Shown here: piece after piece, positions 8,265-16,867 of the stretch
Numbering within the stretch: position 1 is the stretch's first letter
Layout of the letters: every line of letters begins with the position of its first letter
Assembly: GCF_004217185.1 (NCBI RefSeq)
Contig: NZ_SHKL01000001.1
Coordinates: 2,602,001 to 2,666,000 of the forward strand
Source of the DNA: Pseudonocardia sediminis
Lineage (GTDB): Bacteria > Actinomycetota > Actinomycetes > Mycobacteriales > Pseudonocardiaceae
DNA: 64,000 nt
Direction of reading: 5' to 3'
Made by a program: the position numbers and the translations under genes
The notes under the pieces: generated by a model
Databases searched by the model: none
The model's input: the letters and a program-made list of their open reading frames with translations, nothing else
What the model was told of the DNA's origin: nothing

Positions 8265-11200
8265 GTCGTCCCCGGGATGGATCTAGTGGGCAGCTCGCGC
8301 GCCGGGTTGCCGCCCCACGTCTCGCCGGCGGGTACCTCCTCGCCCTTCATGACGAACGAGTCCGCTTCGATCACTGTGTCGTCCCCGAGGGTGATGCCGT
8401 AGTGCACGAACGCGCCGGTGCCGAGCGTGACGCGGGACCCGAGCACGGTGTGGTCGGACTTGAACGCACCGTCCTCCTGGGAGTGGTTCTGGATGATGCT
8501 GCGCTCGTTGAACATGCAGTCGTCGCCGATGAAGACGAACGACCGCTCGACCAGCGCGCCGCCGTCGTCGTAGAGCCGAGCCCCGACATGAACTCCGTTG
8601 AGGCGATAGACGGGCCCCTTCAACGGGGTTCCGTTGAACAGCATGAGATGGCTCGATGCCGGCACCTTCCAGAACCGCTCGTGACCCCAGAACACCGGCT
8701 CGTAGATCGAGCACCCGTTGGGCGCCCGCAGCTGCTGTCGGCGTAACACCATGTCCACCAATGAGAACCACAGGACGGTGAAGACCACGATGACAACCTG
8801 CGCGATGACGATCTCCAAGGCACCAAGGGTTACCTCGAACACCGCCACGGCGGGAACGAGCAGAGCGATCCCGGTCACGTAGAGCCAGCGGACGAGCAAC
8901 TGAAATGCCATCGTGAGAAGGTTGTGCCGGTTCTTCTCACGCAGGGCCCGCCGCAGCTTGTCGTCGCTGAGTCCCAGCTGGGTATCACGTGCCACGGTGC
9001 GCGGTATCTCGAAGCAGGGCGAGCCGAGCAGACCGACGTTCTTCCGCACCGGCCCGTCGATGGGAATCATGACCTTGGTGCCGAGCAGGCAGTTGTTCCC
9101 CACCCTGCCCTGCGACGGATAGGCGATCCGGTTACCGAAGAAGCTGTGCGTTCCCACAACGGTCCGCGAGAGGCGGAACGAGGTGTTTGAGAAGTCCGCG
9201 TTGACGATCGAGAGGTCGTCGGCGACGACGGTGCCCGTGCCGATCGTGGCGAGGTACGGGGTCTCGTGCCTGATGACCAACCCGAAGTTGTTGCCCGTCT
9301 GCACGAGCGGTCGCAGTTCGTAGCCCAGTAGCTGCAGGTAGTGCGGGATCGCCGAGCTGTCGCCGAGCAGCCTGGTGAAGAACGCGTTGTTGGTGGTCGC
9401 CGCGACGGCCCGGTGCAGGAAGTAGTGGATCCCGTAGAGCGGGTAGACGCGATCCGGGCGGACGGCGAGGGCGAGCAGCCGAGGGACCGTGAGTACCGCC
9501 ACGAACGCGACGAGCAGGACACCCGACATCAGCGCCAAGGTGAGTCCGAGGATCTCGGCGTAGAAGTACCAGTGCCGGAAGGCGTCGGGTCCCGGGGCGA
9601 GCAATGAGGCGAGCTGAGGTATCTCGCGCAGTAGGAAGGCGAGCCCACCGAGCCCGACCGGTACCGCGAACCCGACGGTGCCCACCAGCAGCAGGACCGA
9701 GTAGACGACCTTACGAAGGCGTCGGCACGGCGCGGGAGGAACGGTGCAGTAGTTCACGCCCGCCGGCCGCGCCGGCGACCCGTGCCAGCGTTCCCCCGCC
9801 GGCACGACCTGACCGCTGAGCAACGCCGAAGTGTGTCCGAGCTGGCCACCGTCGTCGATCCGCGTGCCCAGTTCGAGAACTGTCGCCTCGCCGACGAACA
9901 CGTCGGTTCCGAGGGTGACCGAGCCGGTCTCGATGGCGCCGTCCCGCGCCCGGTAACACGGGAGCAGGGCATCCTTGCGTACGACCGAGCGGTCACCGAT
10001 CGAGAGCAGGTCGGTGCACACCGGCACGGACTGAGCTAACAGCACCACGTCCCGCCCGATCCGTGCACCGAGAGCGCGCAGGTAGAGAACATAGATCGGC
10101 GAACCCCGGAACAGGACCAGTGGGTTGAGGCGCACGACCGTCTTGACGACCCAGAACCGGACGTAGCCCAGGCTCCACACTCGTATCGACCGGGGCTTCC
10201 ATCGGCCGATCAGCACCCACTTCACCACGATGGGGAACACACACAGGAAGCCGAAGCCGGCACCGCCGACGACGACAGCTCGCACGTAGAGATCGAGCAG
10301 GCTCGGCGAGGCGATGAACCATTCGTAGCCTCGGTAGAGCACGAGCGCCATGAGGTAGGACCAGCCCAGGACGAAGCCGACCTGCAGCACTCCGCAGAGG
10401 ACGTAGCCGGAGGTGCCGACTCGCCGGAGAGGTTCCGGCCGGTCCAGGACCACAGCAGGTTCGTCCGGCGAGCTCGACGAGGCGACGTGGTCGCGGAGCT
10501 GTCCGGCCGGCGCCAGGGCGGCGGCCAGGGCGACGAGGGTCGGATGGGCGTAGACGTCCTGCATGGACGGCGTCGGCAACAGGGGGTCCTTGCGGACGCG
10601 CGCGCAGAACTTCGCCATCATTAAGGAGTCAGCACCGAGGTCATCGAAGAAGTTCGCCTCGGCCGGTACCTCTCGCTCGACCACGGAGACGAGTACCTCG
10701 CCGAGCCGTGTCGCAAGCCCGGCCGCATCGGGTCTGACCCCCTCCTGGCTGGGAGCCAGGAACGTTGCCAGAGCAGCCAGGGTCGGATGGGCGTAGACGT
10801 CCCGCATCGACAGCGCGGGCAGATCGGGATCCTTGCGGACGCGAGCACAGAGCCGTGCCATCGTCAGCGAGTCCGCGCCGAGGTCGTCGAAGATGTCCGC
10901 CTCAGCGGATACCTCCTCGCGGTCGAGCACGGCGCAGAGGATCCCGGTCAGCCGAGCGACGGTGACGTCGCGCGAGGGGGCTTCCACCGGTGCTTCCGTC
11001 GGCAACGCGAGTCCGGTCGTCAGACGCCGCAACGTGGGGTGCTGGTAGATGTCCTGCATGGCCAATGACGGCAGCTCGGGGTGCTTGCGGACCCGGGCGC
11101 AGAACTGGGCCATCGTCAGCGAGTCCGCGCCGAGGTCGTCGAAGAAGTGCGCGTCGACGGGCACCCGGTCGCGGCCCAGCACCCCGCCGAGCACCTCGAC

Positions 11201-12757
11201 CATCAGCACCTCGAGGCTGTTCGGGGCGAGAGCGGTCTCCACCACCCGGACGGGTGCCGCAGGTGCGGCACCATCCGGCGCGGACCCGGCCGCACGGGAC
11301 GCGGCGTCGCTGGGAACCACCGCCGAGGGCACCGGCTCGAAACGGCGGCCACGCGGGCACCCGACCCCCTCGATCCGGCCTCGGTACTCGAGCCGGCCAT
11401 CGGAGGTGACGCGGCCCAGGTCACCGGTTCGGAAGATCCGTTTCGACGGATTGCCGGGTATGTCGAGGACATCAGGGACGAACGCCTCCCGCGCGAGGTC
11501 GTCCCCGTCGCCATGGCCGCAGGCGAGCCCGAGCCCGGCGATCCCGATCTCACCGACCCCACCGTGCTGCAGGACTCGTCGCGGATCGTTGGTGTCCAGC
11601 ACGACGACCCTGTAGGTCGGCAGGGGAGTACCCAAGGACGGTGGCTCTCCCGGACGCAGCTCGGTCCAGGTGGCCGCGACGGTCGCCTCCGGTGGGCCGT
11701 AGGTACCGATGAGTCGTCGCCCGGGGCGCTGCCAACGTGCGATCAGCTCCGGCGGGCACAGGGCGCCCGATACGAGTACGAGCCTCAGTGAGAGCAGACG
11801 CTCGTCGAGGCCGGCGAGGGTCGCGGCATCGGTCCTGAGCACCGTCACGCATCGTTCCCCGAGGAATCGCCACAGCGCCGCTTCTCGCAGGTGCGCACCG
11901 ACCGGTGGCGCCACGACCGTCGCGCCGGCGACCCATGGCACCCACGTCTCCTCGATCGCGAGGTCCGAACCCGGTGACTGGCCCTGGAACACCCGGTCGT
12001 ACGGCCCGATGCCGTACACCTCGGCAGCGACACGGACGAAGTTGCAGACGCTGCTGTGCTCGATCGCGACGCCATGCGGACCCCCGTCGTCGTCGATGCT
12101 GTACACGATGTAGGCGACAGGGCCACCCGGGGCACCGCGCTCGACATCGAGGAGTCGTTTCGGGCTCTGCTCAGCGATGAACCGCCTGGCGAGGTCGAGC
12201 GGGACCACGGTGGTTGCGGTCCGTCCGTCGATCCCGGGCATCCCGGCAAGGACGGTCGAGGTGGACAGCAAGAGGCGAGCACCGGCGTCGGCGATGATCG
12301 CCTCGATCTGGACGGTTCTGAGACGCACGTCGAGCGGGACGCAGGCTGCGCCGACCTTGGCGACCGCGATCATCGCGACGAACCTCTCCACCGGATCGTC
12401 GAGCAGCAGCACCACCCGATCACCGCCACCGATGTGGTGTAGCCGCAGGTAGCGGGCCAGGCGATTGGCCTCGTCGTCGAGCTCCAGATAGGACAGCACG
12501 CCATCGGACGCGTCCACGGCCGTGCGGTCGCCGCTGCTGAACCTGACCATCCAGTCGCATCGAGCCTCGAACAGGTACTCCAGCCGCTCGCCCGAGCGGG
12601 CGCGCCTGCCTTGCGCCTGTTGGTGATCGATGAGCACCTGCCCCAGCCCAGCAGCATCGGATCGCGACGCGGTCAGGGGACCTGCTCGGTCGGTATCGAC
12701 GTGTTCACCCGACCGGATGGCCACATCCGGCGTACGGAGTTGTTCCCAAGTACTCAT
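8261..12757 (-). CDS. Pls/PosA-like nonribosomal peptide synthetase with truncated adenylation domain and three tandem carrier domains
   Basis: This 1498-residue protein begins with an adenylation-like domain at about 50-465. Motif A3 near residue 219 reads YSIDDDGGPHG instead of YTSGSTGxPKG. A5 is YGPPEA, A7 is FRTGDL, and the chain leaves the fold just after A8 (YRGRIEGVGC) with no A10 lysine. Three near-identical thiolation domains follow, with GADSL serines at about 546, 629 and 711. From about 780 on there are membrane helices alternating with hexapeptide-repeat segments (IGTGTVVADDLSIV, VTLGTGAFVHYG), the C-terminal architecture of epsilon-poly-lysine-synthetase-like enzymes. GAGGAAA precedes the ATG. 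It is co-translated with the dioxygenase. Self-activation of an amino acid is doubtful; the product is unknown. Confidence 0.85.
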   Translation of the reverse strand: MSTWEQLRTPDVAIRSGEHVDTDRAGPLTASRSDAAGLGQVLIDHQQAQGRRARSGERLEYLFEARCDWMVRFSSGDRTAVDASDGVLSYLELDDEANRLARYLRLHHIGGGDRVVLLLDDPVERFVAMIAVAKVGAACVPLDVRLRTVQIEAIIADAGARLLLSTSTVLAGMPGIDGRTATTVVPLDLARRFIAEQSPKRLLDVERGAPGGPVAYIVYSIDDDGGPHGVAIEHSSVCNFVRVAAEVYGIGPYDRVFQGQSPGSDLAIEETWVPWVAGATVVAPPVGAHLREAALWRFLGERCVTVLRTDAATLAGLDERLLSLRLVLVSGALCPPELIARWQRPGRRLIGTYGPPEATVAATWTELRPGEPPSLGTPLPTYRVVVLDTNDPRRVLQHGGVGEIGIAGLGLACGHGDGDDLAREAFVPDVLDIPGNPSKRIFRTGDLGRVTSDGRLEYRGRIEGVGCPRGRRFEPVPSAVVPSDAASRAAGSAPDGAAPAAPVRVVETALAPNSLEVLMVEVLGGVLGRDRVPVDAHFFDDLGADSLTMAQFCARVRKHPELPSLAMQDIYQHPTLRRLTTGLALPTEAPVEAPSRDVTVARLTGILCAVLDREEVSAEADIFDDLGADSLTMARLCARVRKDPDLPALSMRDVYAHPTLAALATFLAPSQEGVRPDAAGLATRLGEVLVSVVEREVPAEANFFDDLGADSLMMAKFCARVRKDPLLPTPSMQDVYAHPTLVALAAALAPAGQLRDHVASSSSPDEPAVVLDRPEPLRRVGTSGYVLCGVLQVGFVLGWSYLMALVLYRGYEWFIASPSLLDLYVRAVVVGGAGFGFLCVFPIVVKWVLIGRWKPRSIRVWSLGYVRFWVVKTVVRLNPLVLFRGSPIYVLYLRALGARIGRDVVLLAQSVPVCTDLLSIGDRSVVRKDALLPCYRARDGAIETGSVTLGTDVFVGEATVLELGTRIDDGGQLGHTSALLSGQVVPAGERWHGSPARPAGVNYCTVPPAPCRRLRKVVYSVLLLVGTVGFAVPVGLGGLAFLLREIPQLASLLAPGPDAFRHWYFYAEILGLTLALMSGVLLVAFVAVLTVPRLLALAVRPDRVYPLYGIHYFLHRAVAATTNNAFFTRLLGDSSAIPHYLQLLGYELRPLVQTGNNFGLVIRHETPYLATIGTGTVVADDLSIVNADFSNTSFRLSRTVVGTHSFFGNRIAYPSQGRVGNNCLLGTKVMIPIDGPVRKNVGLLGSPCFEIPRTVARDTQLGLSDDKLRRALREKNRHNLLTMAFQLLVRWLYVTGIALLVPAVAVFEVTLGALEIVIAQVVIVVFTVLWFSLVDMVLRRQQLRAPNGCSIYEPVFWGHERFWKVPASSHLMLFNGTPLKGPVYRLNGVHVGARLYDDGGALVERSFVFIGDDCMFNERSIIQNHSQEDGAFKSDHTVLGSRVTLGTGAFVHYGITLGDDTVIEADSFVMKGEEVPAGETWGGNPARELPTRSIPGTT

Positions 12758-13318
12758 GCGCTTTCCTCACGCTGAACGGTCCCTCGCCTGCCGCTGGTCG
12801 GCGCTCGGACGCCCCTGGGACGTTGGATGCCAGGAGCTGCATCCGATGCGTACCTCTGGCCCAGCGCAGTCGAGGGTGGGACTACTGGTCATCGATTCGG
12901 TGCGTCGACCTCTGAGTGCCTCAGGACCCGATGAACCGGGCAGAAACGCCTGGAGCAGACGGAGTAGGCGCTGAGCACGGAAGGAGCTGGTGCTCGGTGC
13001 CGGTCGCTCGACATCGCACGCTTCGTGACGAGGAATCCGGAGTGGGTCGCACGTCCTGCGCGGGCGCGCCGGAACGGCCCATGCCGAGCCCGGTTCAGCC
13101 GTCGCGACAGCGCCGGCCTGTGTCCGCGATGCGAGTGCAGCGCGCCCGATTCAGGTTGATCAGGCGTGCCGAAGCTCCGCGGCATCTTCCAGCAACAGAT
13201 CAGCTCAAGACTCGGCGCAGACATCTCCAGCTGGTTCACGCCGGGGAGGACAACGCTGTGGTCGGCGAGCTCGTCCGGACCGAGGTCGGTCCTGACACGC
13301 ACGACTCAGTGGCGAGCC
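12758..13318. other. Region without a supported gene
   Basis: This 561-bp stretch precedes the synthetase operon. Open frames on both strands lack motifs, good ribosome sites and family resemblance. It presumably contains the promoter of the operon, which reads toward lower coordinates, but no clear promoter or operator stands out. Confidence 0.4.
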
Positions 13319-13852
13319 CTAGACGGGCGGCCCGCGTATCGCAGCTACCGTCCATCCGCACATCGCGATGAGCGAATGCCGCTGGCCGCCGACGCGGACG
13401 ACGCCGGGGACGCGCAGGTCCGCGTCGACGGCCCCATGGGCGGGAGTGATCGACGGACGCAGAACCCTCAGAATTAGGCCCAGCAGACGTATGAGGGCTG
13501 TCAGCGCCATCAGCGCGGCCGCCGGAACCACGATCTGGGTCACGACAGGCTGCGCGGCATTGACCAGGAGGTGGAGGACTCCGTCGTCGTCGATGTCGAC
13601 GAGATGAGCCGCTTCCGGCCCCGAGCCGAAGTGCAACAGCGGCTGCAGTACCAGGGTTACCGTCACGATCGCCCGGGCCGAACAGAAGTGGTGCCTGAGC
13701 CGACGACAGAGCCACCACATGACCACGGCCGCATGGGCGGCGACAAGCAGATGCGTCGGGTGGTTGCTTCCGAGGTCGGCTGCAAGCGCGCTCAGCACGG
13801 CGACCAAGCTGGCGAGGACAAGGACCGGTGTCGACTGAGTCAGTCGGGTCAT
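13319..13852 (-). CDS. Uncharacterised three- to four-span membrane protein
   Basis: This 177-residue protein has hydrophobic segments at about 8-28 (TPVLVLASLVAVLSALAAD), 33-55 (LLVAAHAAVVMWWLC), 65-85 and 110-145. The loop LVDIDDDGVLHLLVNAAQP separates the last two, and the tail is basic. ATG 13852 is chosen because GGAGGTG sits 7 nt upstream. I do not recognise the family. The gene stands alone between the synthetase region and an epimerase pseudogene. His and Asp residues in and beside the membrane segments could bind a metal, but that is speculation. Confidence 0.5.
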   Translation of the reverse strand: MTRLTQSTPVLVLASLVAVLSALAADLGSNHPTHLLVAAHAAVVMWWLCRRLRHHFCSARAIVTVTLVLQPLLHFGSGPEAAHLVDIDDDGVLHLLVNAAQPVVTQIVVPAAALMALTALIRLLGLILRVLRPSITPAHGAVDADLRVPGVVRVGGQRHSLIAMCGWTVAAIRGPPV

Positions 13853-13999
13853 CTCCGGGCACCTCCTCGCCGGGCAGGGACAGCTCGACGACCGTCGGGC
13901 CGACTCGTGACCGCGCTGCCGGACTCGCGCCACTTGCCGGCGGTGTTACCGAACAGGTCGCCAACGACAACGGAACGAGCCTCGACGACATCGTCGGCG

Positions 14000-14465
14000 A
14001 GGCCGTGGGTACCCGGGGTCTGCTGCATCCAGTGTGTGGTCGTCTTGCGGGTCGCGATGGTCTACGGCCCCGGCGACCCCCATGCGGATCGGCTGGTACC
14101 CCCATGTTCTCGGCCGCCTGGTCGTTGGTCGACCGCCTCGTCTGAGTCGTGGGGAGCGAGTCATCGACTGGCTCTATGTCGATGATGCCGTCGAGGCCTT
14201 CGTGAGAGCATCCGTTGTCGATAAGGCGTGCGGCGCAGTCGTGGATATCGGCTCCGGCCAGCGGGTCACGATCCGGGAGACCGTCGAGCAGGCAGTGGCC
14301 CTGTCGGGAGGCGAGGGTCCGTCCACGGTTCGGCGACCGCGCGGACCGAGCCGAGGACCGCGCACACGTCGCCGACATCGCCGCCGCTCGCGACCTCCTG
14401 GGCTGGTCGGCCGCCACCACCCTTGACGACGGGCTTCGCTCGACCATCGACTGGTACCGGTGCCA
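14000..14465 (+). pseudogene. NAD-dependent epimerase/dehydratase (extended SDR) pseudogene, C-terminal part
   Basis: Pieces in different frames spell a typical extended-SDR C-terminal half. VVVLRVAMVYGPGDPHADRL (the R-x-x-x-YGPGD block) is followed, after a frame change, by HVLGRLVVGRPPRLSRGERV, IDWLYVDDAVEAFVRAS (the W-Y/HVDD block) and VVDIGSGQRVTIRETVEQAV. A further shift gives DIAAARDLLGWSAATTLDDG with LRSTIDWYR. The N-terminal nucleotide-binding GxxGxxG region is not found. At least two frameshifts plus the missing N-terminus mark it as a pseudogene of a nucleotide-sugar epimerase. Confidence 0.6.
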
Positions 14466-14640
14466 GGCCGTCCCGATCGCCGATCGCCGATCGCCGATCG
14501 CCGTGCGCCCGCGGGAGTGGGCTCGTGGCACGGCGATCGGGCGCGACCCCGCCGCTCGGCATGGCCGGTGGTGTTGTGCCGACCGCCTTCAGTCCGGCGA
14601 CGTGGGCGGCGGCCGGGACGGCGCGCGTAGCCTGGGCGAC

Positions 14641-15074
14641 ATGGACGGGCGGCGGTGGGGGCGGATCCTGCTGCTGGCCCTGCCTGTGCTCTTCGGGCTC
14701 CTGAGCATGCACGCGCTCGTCGTGGCTCCGGCCACCGGCACCAGCGGAATGCATCATCCCCCGGCCGCGTAGTCCACGTCGGTCCCCGGTTCGGGGGCCG
14801 TTGCTGCGACACCGATTGCTACTGCCGCCGGCGACGAGCTAAGCCCACCGACCGGCCATGGCGGACACGACGGTGGCCTAGGCCACCTTTGCACCTATGC
14901 CTGGCCGTCCTGGCTGGTATCGGTGCGGTCCTGCTCGCAGTCGCGATCTTCCTCGGCCGTGTGCCGCTTCCCACGTCGACGGGCCGTGCCCGACGGTGGG
15001 CGCAGGGAATGTCGGTGGCCCGCCCGCCCCCGGTCTCGAGACGACTCGCCCAGCTCTGCGTGATGCGGAACTGA
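14641..15074 (+). pseudogene. Frameshifted DUF6153-like small exported protein ending in LCVMRN (family member 1)
   Basis: The start is intact: MDGRRWGRILLLALPVLFGL, LSMHALVVAP, then a premature stop after HHPPAA. Continuing in the other frames gives PPTGHGGHDGGLGHLC, then LAVLAGIGAVLLAVAIFLG, and finally RRLAQLCVMRN with a TGA at 15074. An N-terminal membrane segment, a His-rich middle, a second membrane segment and an LCVxR end match DUF6153-type proteins. Two indels are needed, so it is decayed or the sequence has errors. It lies 73 bp upstream of the DUF305 lipoprotein gene on the same strand. It belongs to the seven-member C-terminal motif family described in the findings. Confidence 0.55.
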
Positions 15075-15147
15075 TCGGCCCCCAGCGCAGGAGAGCGCTG
15101 GAGCACAGCCGATCACAACGTTCCGTCACGACTGGAGCTCATCCACC

Positions 15148-15741
15148 ATGAAGATCAAGAACGTGGCGCTCGCCGCCACGTCGCTCACCGCTGCCCTCGT
15201 CCTGTCCGCCTGCGGCTCCGGAGACTCCCCGGATACGGCAGCCGGTCAACAGCAGCCCGCTGCGAGTTCGGCGGCCTCGCATGGCGCGCAGCAGGACTCG
15301 GCTCAGCACAATGCCGCCGACATCGCCTTCGCCCAGGGGATGATCCCCCATCACAAGCAGGCAGTGGAGATGTCGAGACTCGCCGATGACCGTGCGGGCG
15401 ACGGGGTCAAGGATCTCGCCACCCGGGTCGAGCAGGCCCAGGGGCCAGAGATCGAACAGATGCAGAGCTTCCTCACCGCCTGGGGCGCACCGGAGTCCGG
15501 GGCCGTGGGCGGCATGCAGGGGATGATGTCCGGGCAAGAGATGGCGCAGCTCGGGCGGGCATCTGGCGCCGAGTTCGACCGCATGTTCGTCCAGATGATG
15601 ACCGCCCACCGCGAGGGCGCCGTGCAGATGGCCAGGGCCGAACTCGCGACGGGCATCAACCCGCAGGCGAAGGCCCTGGCGCAGCAGATCATCGACGCGC
15701 AGCAGGCTGAGATCACCGAGATGCGGGACCTCCTCGGCTGA
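15148..15741 (+). CDS. DUF305 lipoprotein, probable copper-related periplasmic protein
   Basis: This 197-residue protein has a lipoprotein signal with lipobox cysteine at residue 22 (VLSAC) and a linker rich in Gln and Ser. Two DUF305 repeats follow, marked by FAQGMIPHHKQAVEMSRLAD and MMTAHREGAVQMARAEL. The paired HH/H and Met residues are the conserved, probably metal-binding positions of DUF305, a ferritin-like helical fold found in copper-resistance loci (CopM-type). GGAG lies 7 nt before the ATG. A strong terminator follows the stop. The protein is probably anchored on the outer face of the membrane, where it could bind copper. Confidence 0.85.
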   Translation: MKIKNVALAATSLTAALVLSACGSGDSPDTAAGQQQPAASSAASHGAQQDSAQHNAADIAFAQGMIPHHKQAVEMSRLADDRAGDGVKDLATRVEQAQGPEIEQMQSFLTAWGAPESGAVGGMQGMMSGQEMAQLGRASGAEFDRMFVQMMTAHREGAVQMARAELATGINPQAKALAQQIIDAQQAEITEMRDLLG

Positions 15742-15751
15742 CCTCGTCGCT

Positions 15752-15782
15752 GGTGGGGCCGCGGACTCCCCGCGGCCCCACC
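15752..15782 (+). terminator. Strong intrinsic terminator-like hairpin after the DUF305 gene
   Basis: GGTGGGGCCGCGG (15752-15764) pairs perfectly with CCGCGGCCCCACC (15770-15782) around a 5-nt loop, a 13-bp GC stem 10 nt after the DUF305 stop. No U-tract follows, as is usual for actinobacterial hairpin terminators. It separates the lipoprotein gene from the copper-storage gene. Confidence 0.75.
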
Positions 15783-15836
15783 GGTAGTACACACACCGAG
15801 ATCCGGCCAGTCGGCGATCCGTCCGCTTCTCGGCAT

Positions 15837-15867
15837 TTGCCCTTCCCCCGGGGCAAGGGGCTATTCA
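15837..15867 (+). promoter_or_regulatory. MerR-type promoter/operator with 19-bp spacer upstream of the copper-storage gene
   Basis: TTGCCC (15837-15842) and TATTCA (15862-15867) are separated by exactly 19 bp, the overlong spacer typical of MerR/CueR-controlled promoters. The spacer region holds the dyad CCCTT (15840-15844) / AAGGG (15855-15859). It lies about 60 bp upstream of the Csp start. The MerR-family protein encoded at 16316-16759 is the obvious candidate activator. Confidence 0.65.
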
Positions 15868-15926
15868 TGACATGGCGGGCCCGACCCGGGCCTGTGGATC
15901 GGAATAACGAGCGCGAGGAGACCTCT

Positions 15927-16265
15927 ATGGCTGCGACCATGGTGGAGCAGCGTTACCAGGCGGCTCTGGATGCATGTACCAGGTGCCGGGAGTCCTGCGA
16001 GGCCTGCCACTACAACTGCTGCCTGCCGGCCGGGCGTACCGACTGCGGCCGGATGTGTGTGGACTGCGCGGCAGTCTGCACGCTGCTCGGAACCCTGCTG
16101 GCACGGGGCTCGGCGCTGGCGCCGAAGGTGGCCGCGTTGTGTGCGGAGGTCTGCGATGCCTGCGCCGATCTCTGCGAGCAGAACGACGCCGACCACTGCC
16201 GTGCCTGCGCGCAGGCGTGCCGTGAGTGCGCCCGCCAGTGCCGCGCCATCGCCGAGAGCGTGTGA
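15927..16265 (+). CDS. csp: Four-helix-bundle copper-storage protein (Csp-type)
   Basis: This 112-residue protein contains 19 cysteines, mostly as CxxC or CxxxC pairs along predicted helices: DACTRCRESCEACHYNCC, CGRMCVDCAAVC, LCAEVCDACADLC and CRACAQACRECARQC. This is the signature of Csp proteins, which store many Cu(I) ions inside a four-helix bundle. No signal peptide is present, which fits the cytosolic Csp3 type. GAGGAG lies 6 nt before the ATG at 15927. It has its own MerR-type promoter and ends at a bidirectional terminator shared with the convergent MerR gene. Role: sequestration of excess cytosolic copper. Confidence 0.9.
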   Translation: MAATMVEQRYQAALDACTRCRESCEACHYNCCLPAGRTDCGRMCVDCAAVCTLLGTLLARGSALAPKVAALCAEVCDACADLCEQNDADHCRACAQACRECARQCRAIAESV

Positions 16266-16279
16266 TCGTCTGATCGCGC

Positions 16280-16315
16280 CGGGGTGGAGCGCTGCACGAG
16301 CGGTGCTCCACCCCG
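16280..16315. terminator. Bidirectional hairpin terminator between csp and the MerR gene
   Basis: CGGGGTGGAGC (16280-16290) is perfectly complementary to GCTCCACCCCG (16305-16315), giving an 11-bp stem with a 14-nt loop. It fills nearly all of the 50 bp between two convergent genes, so it can serve both directions. Confidence 0.75.
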
Positions 16316-16759
16316 CTACCGGGCTCGGCCGTCGTCGTCGAGTCCGTCGGAAGGATCGGCGGCCGAGAGGATCGAACACAGCCCGGACTGCTCTAGACCT
16401 CGGTCGGTCCGATCCCGCAGCTCGATGATCCGCTGCCGCAGGGTCGACAGGCTCCGCATCGTCGAGTCGATCTCGGCGACCCGGTCGTCGAGAAGTCCAA
16501 GGACGTGTCCGCACGGGGCCCGGCCTGCGCGCTGTATCTCGAGCACCGTCTTGATCTCACTCAGACGCAGGCCCGCAGACTTGGCGCGGGTGATGAAGTT
16601 CAGCACTTCGAGATCCCCCGCATCGAAGACCCGGTGTCCGGTCGCGGTGCGCGCGGTCGTGGGCAGGAGGCCCCGGGCCTCGTAGAGCCGGATCGCCTTG
16701 GCACTCACTCCGGATCGCGCCGCGGCCTGCCCGATGCTCACCGACCCGTCGTCGCTCAT
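16316..16759 (-). CDS. MerR-family metal-responsive regulator (CueR/MerR-like)
   Basis: This 147-residue protein has an N-terminal winged HTH: VSIGQAAARSGVSAKAIRLY (the MerR signature) followed by EARGLLPTTART and HRVF. A dimerisation helix follows (RVAEIDSTMRSLSTLRQRII). Cysteines lie before the helix (RAPCGHV) and in the tail (SGLCSIL). The two-cysteine arrangement resembles metal-sensing MerR proteins, although the C-terminal CxxxxxxxC loop of CueR is not conserved exactly. It is convergent with csp, whose promoter has MerR architecture, so it is the likely activator of copper storage. Cu(I) is the most probable ligand; Hg or Zn are alternatives. Confidence 0.82.
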   Translation of the reverse strand: MSDDGSVSIGQAAARSGVSAKAIRLYEARGLLPTTARTATGHRVFDAGDLEVLNFITRAKSAGLRLSEIKTVLEIQRAGRAPCGHVLGLLDDRVAEIDSTMRSLSTLRQRIIELRDRTDRGLEQSGLCSILSAADPSDGLDDDGRAR

Positions 16760-16867
16760 TCCCGATCTTCCTTCCTGTTACGGCCCATCGCGCCAACCCC
16801 CTCATCGCCCGGACGTTCTCGACCGGGATCGTCCGCTGCACCCGTCTGACACCGCGCCCCGAGGGTC

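Noticed and set aside
12889..13302. 137-codon minus-strand frame upstream of the synthetase operon
   Set aside because: No ribosome site, no motif, and basic low-complexity composition typical of spurious frames.
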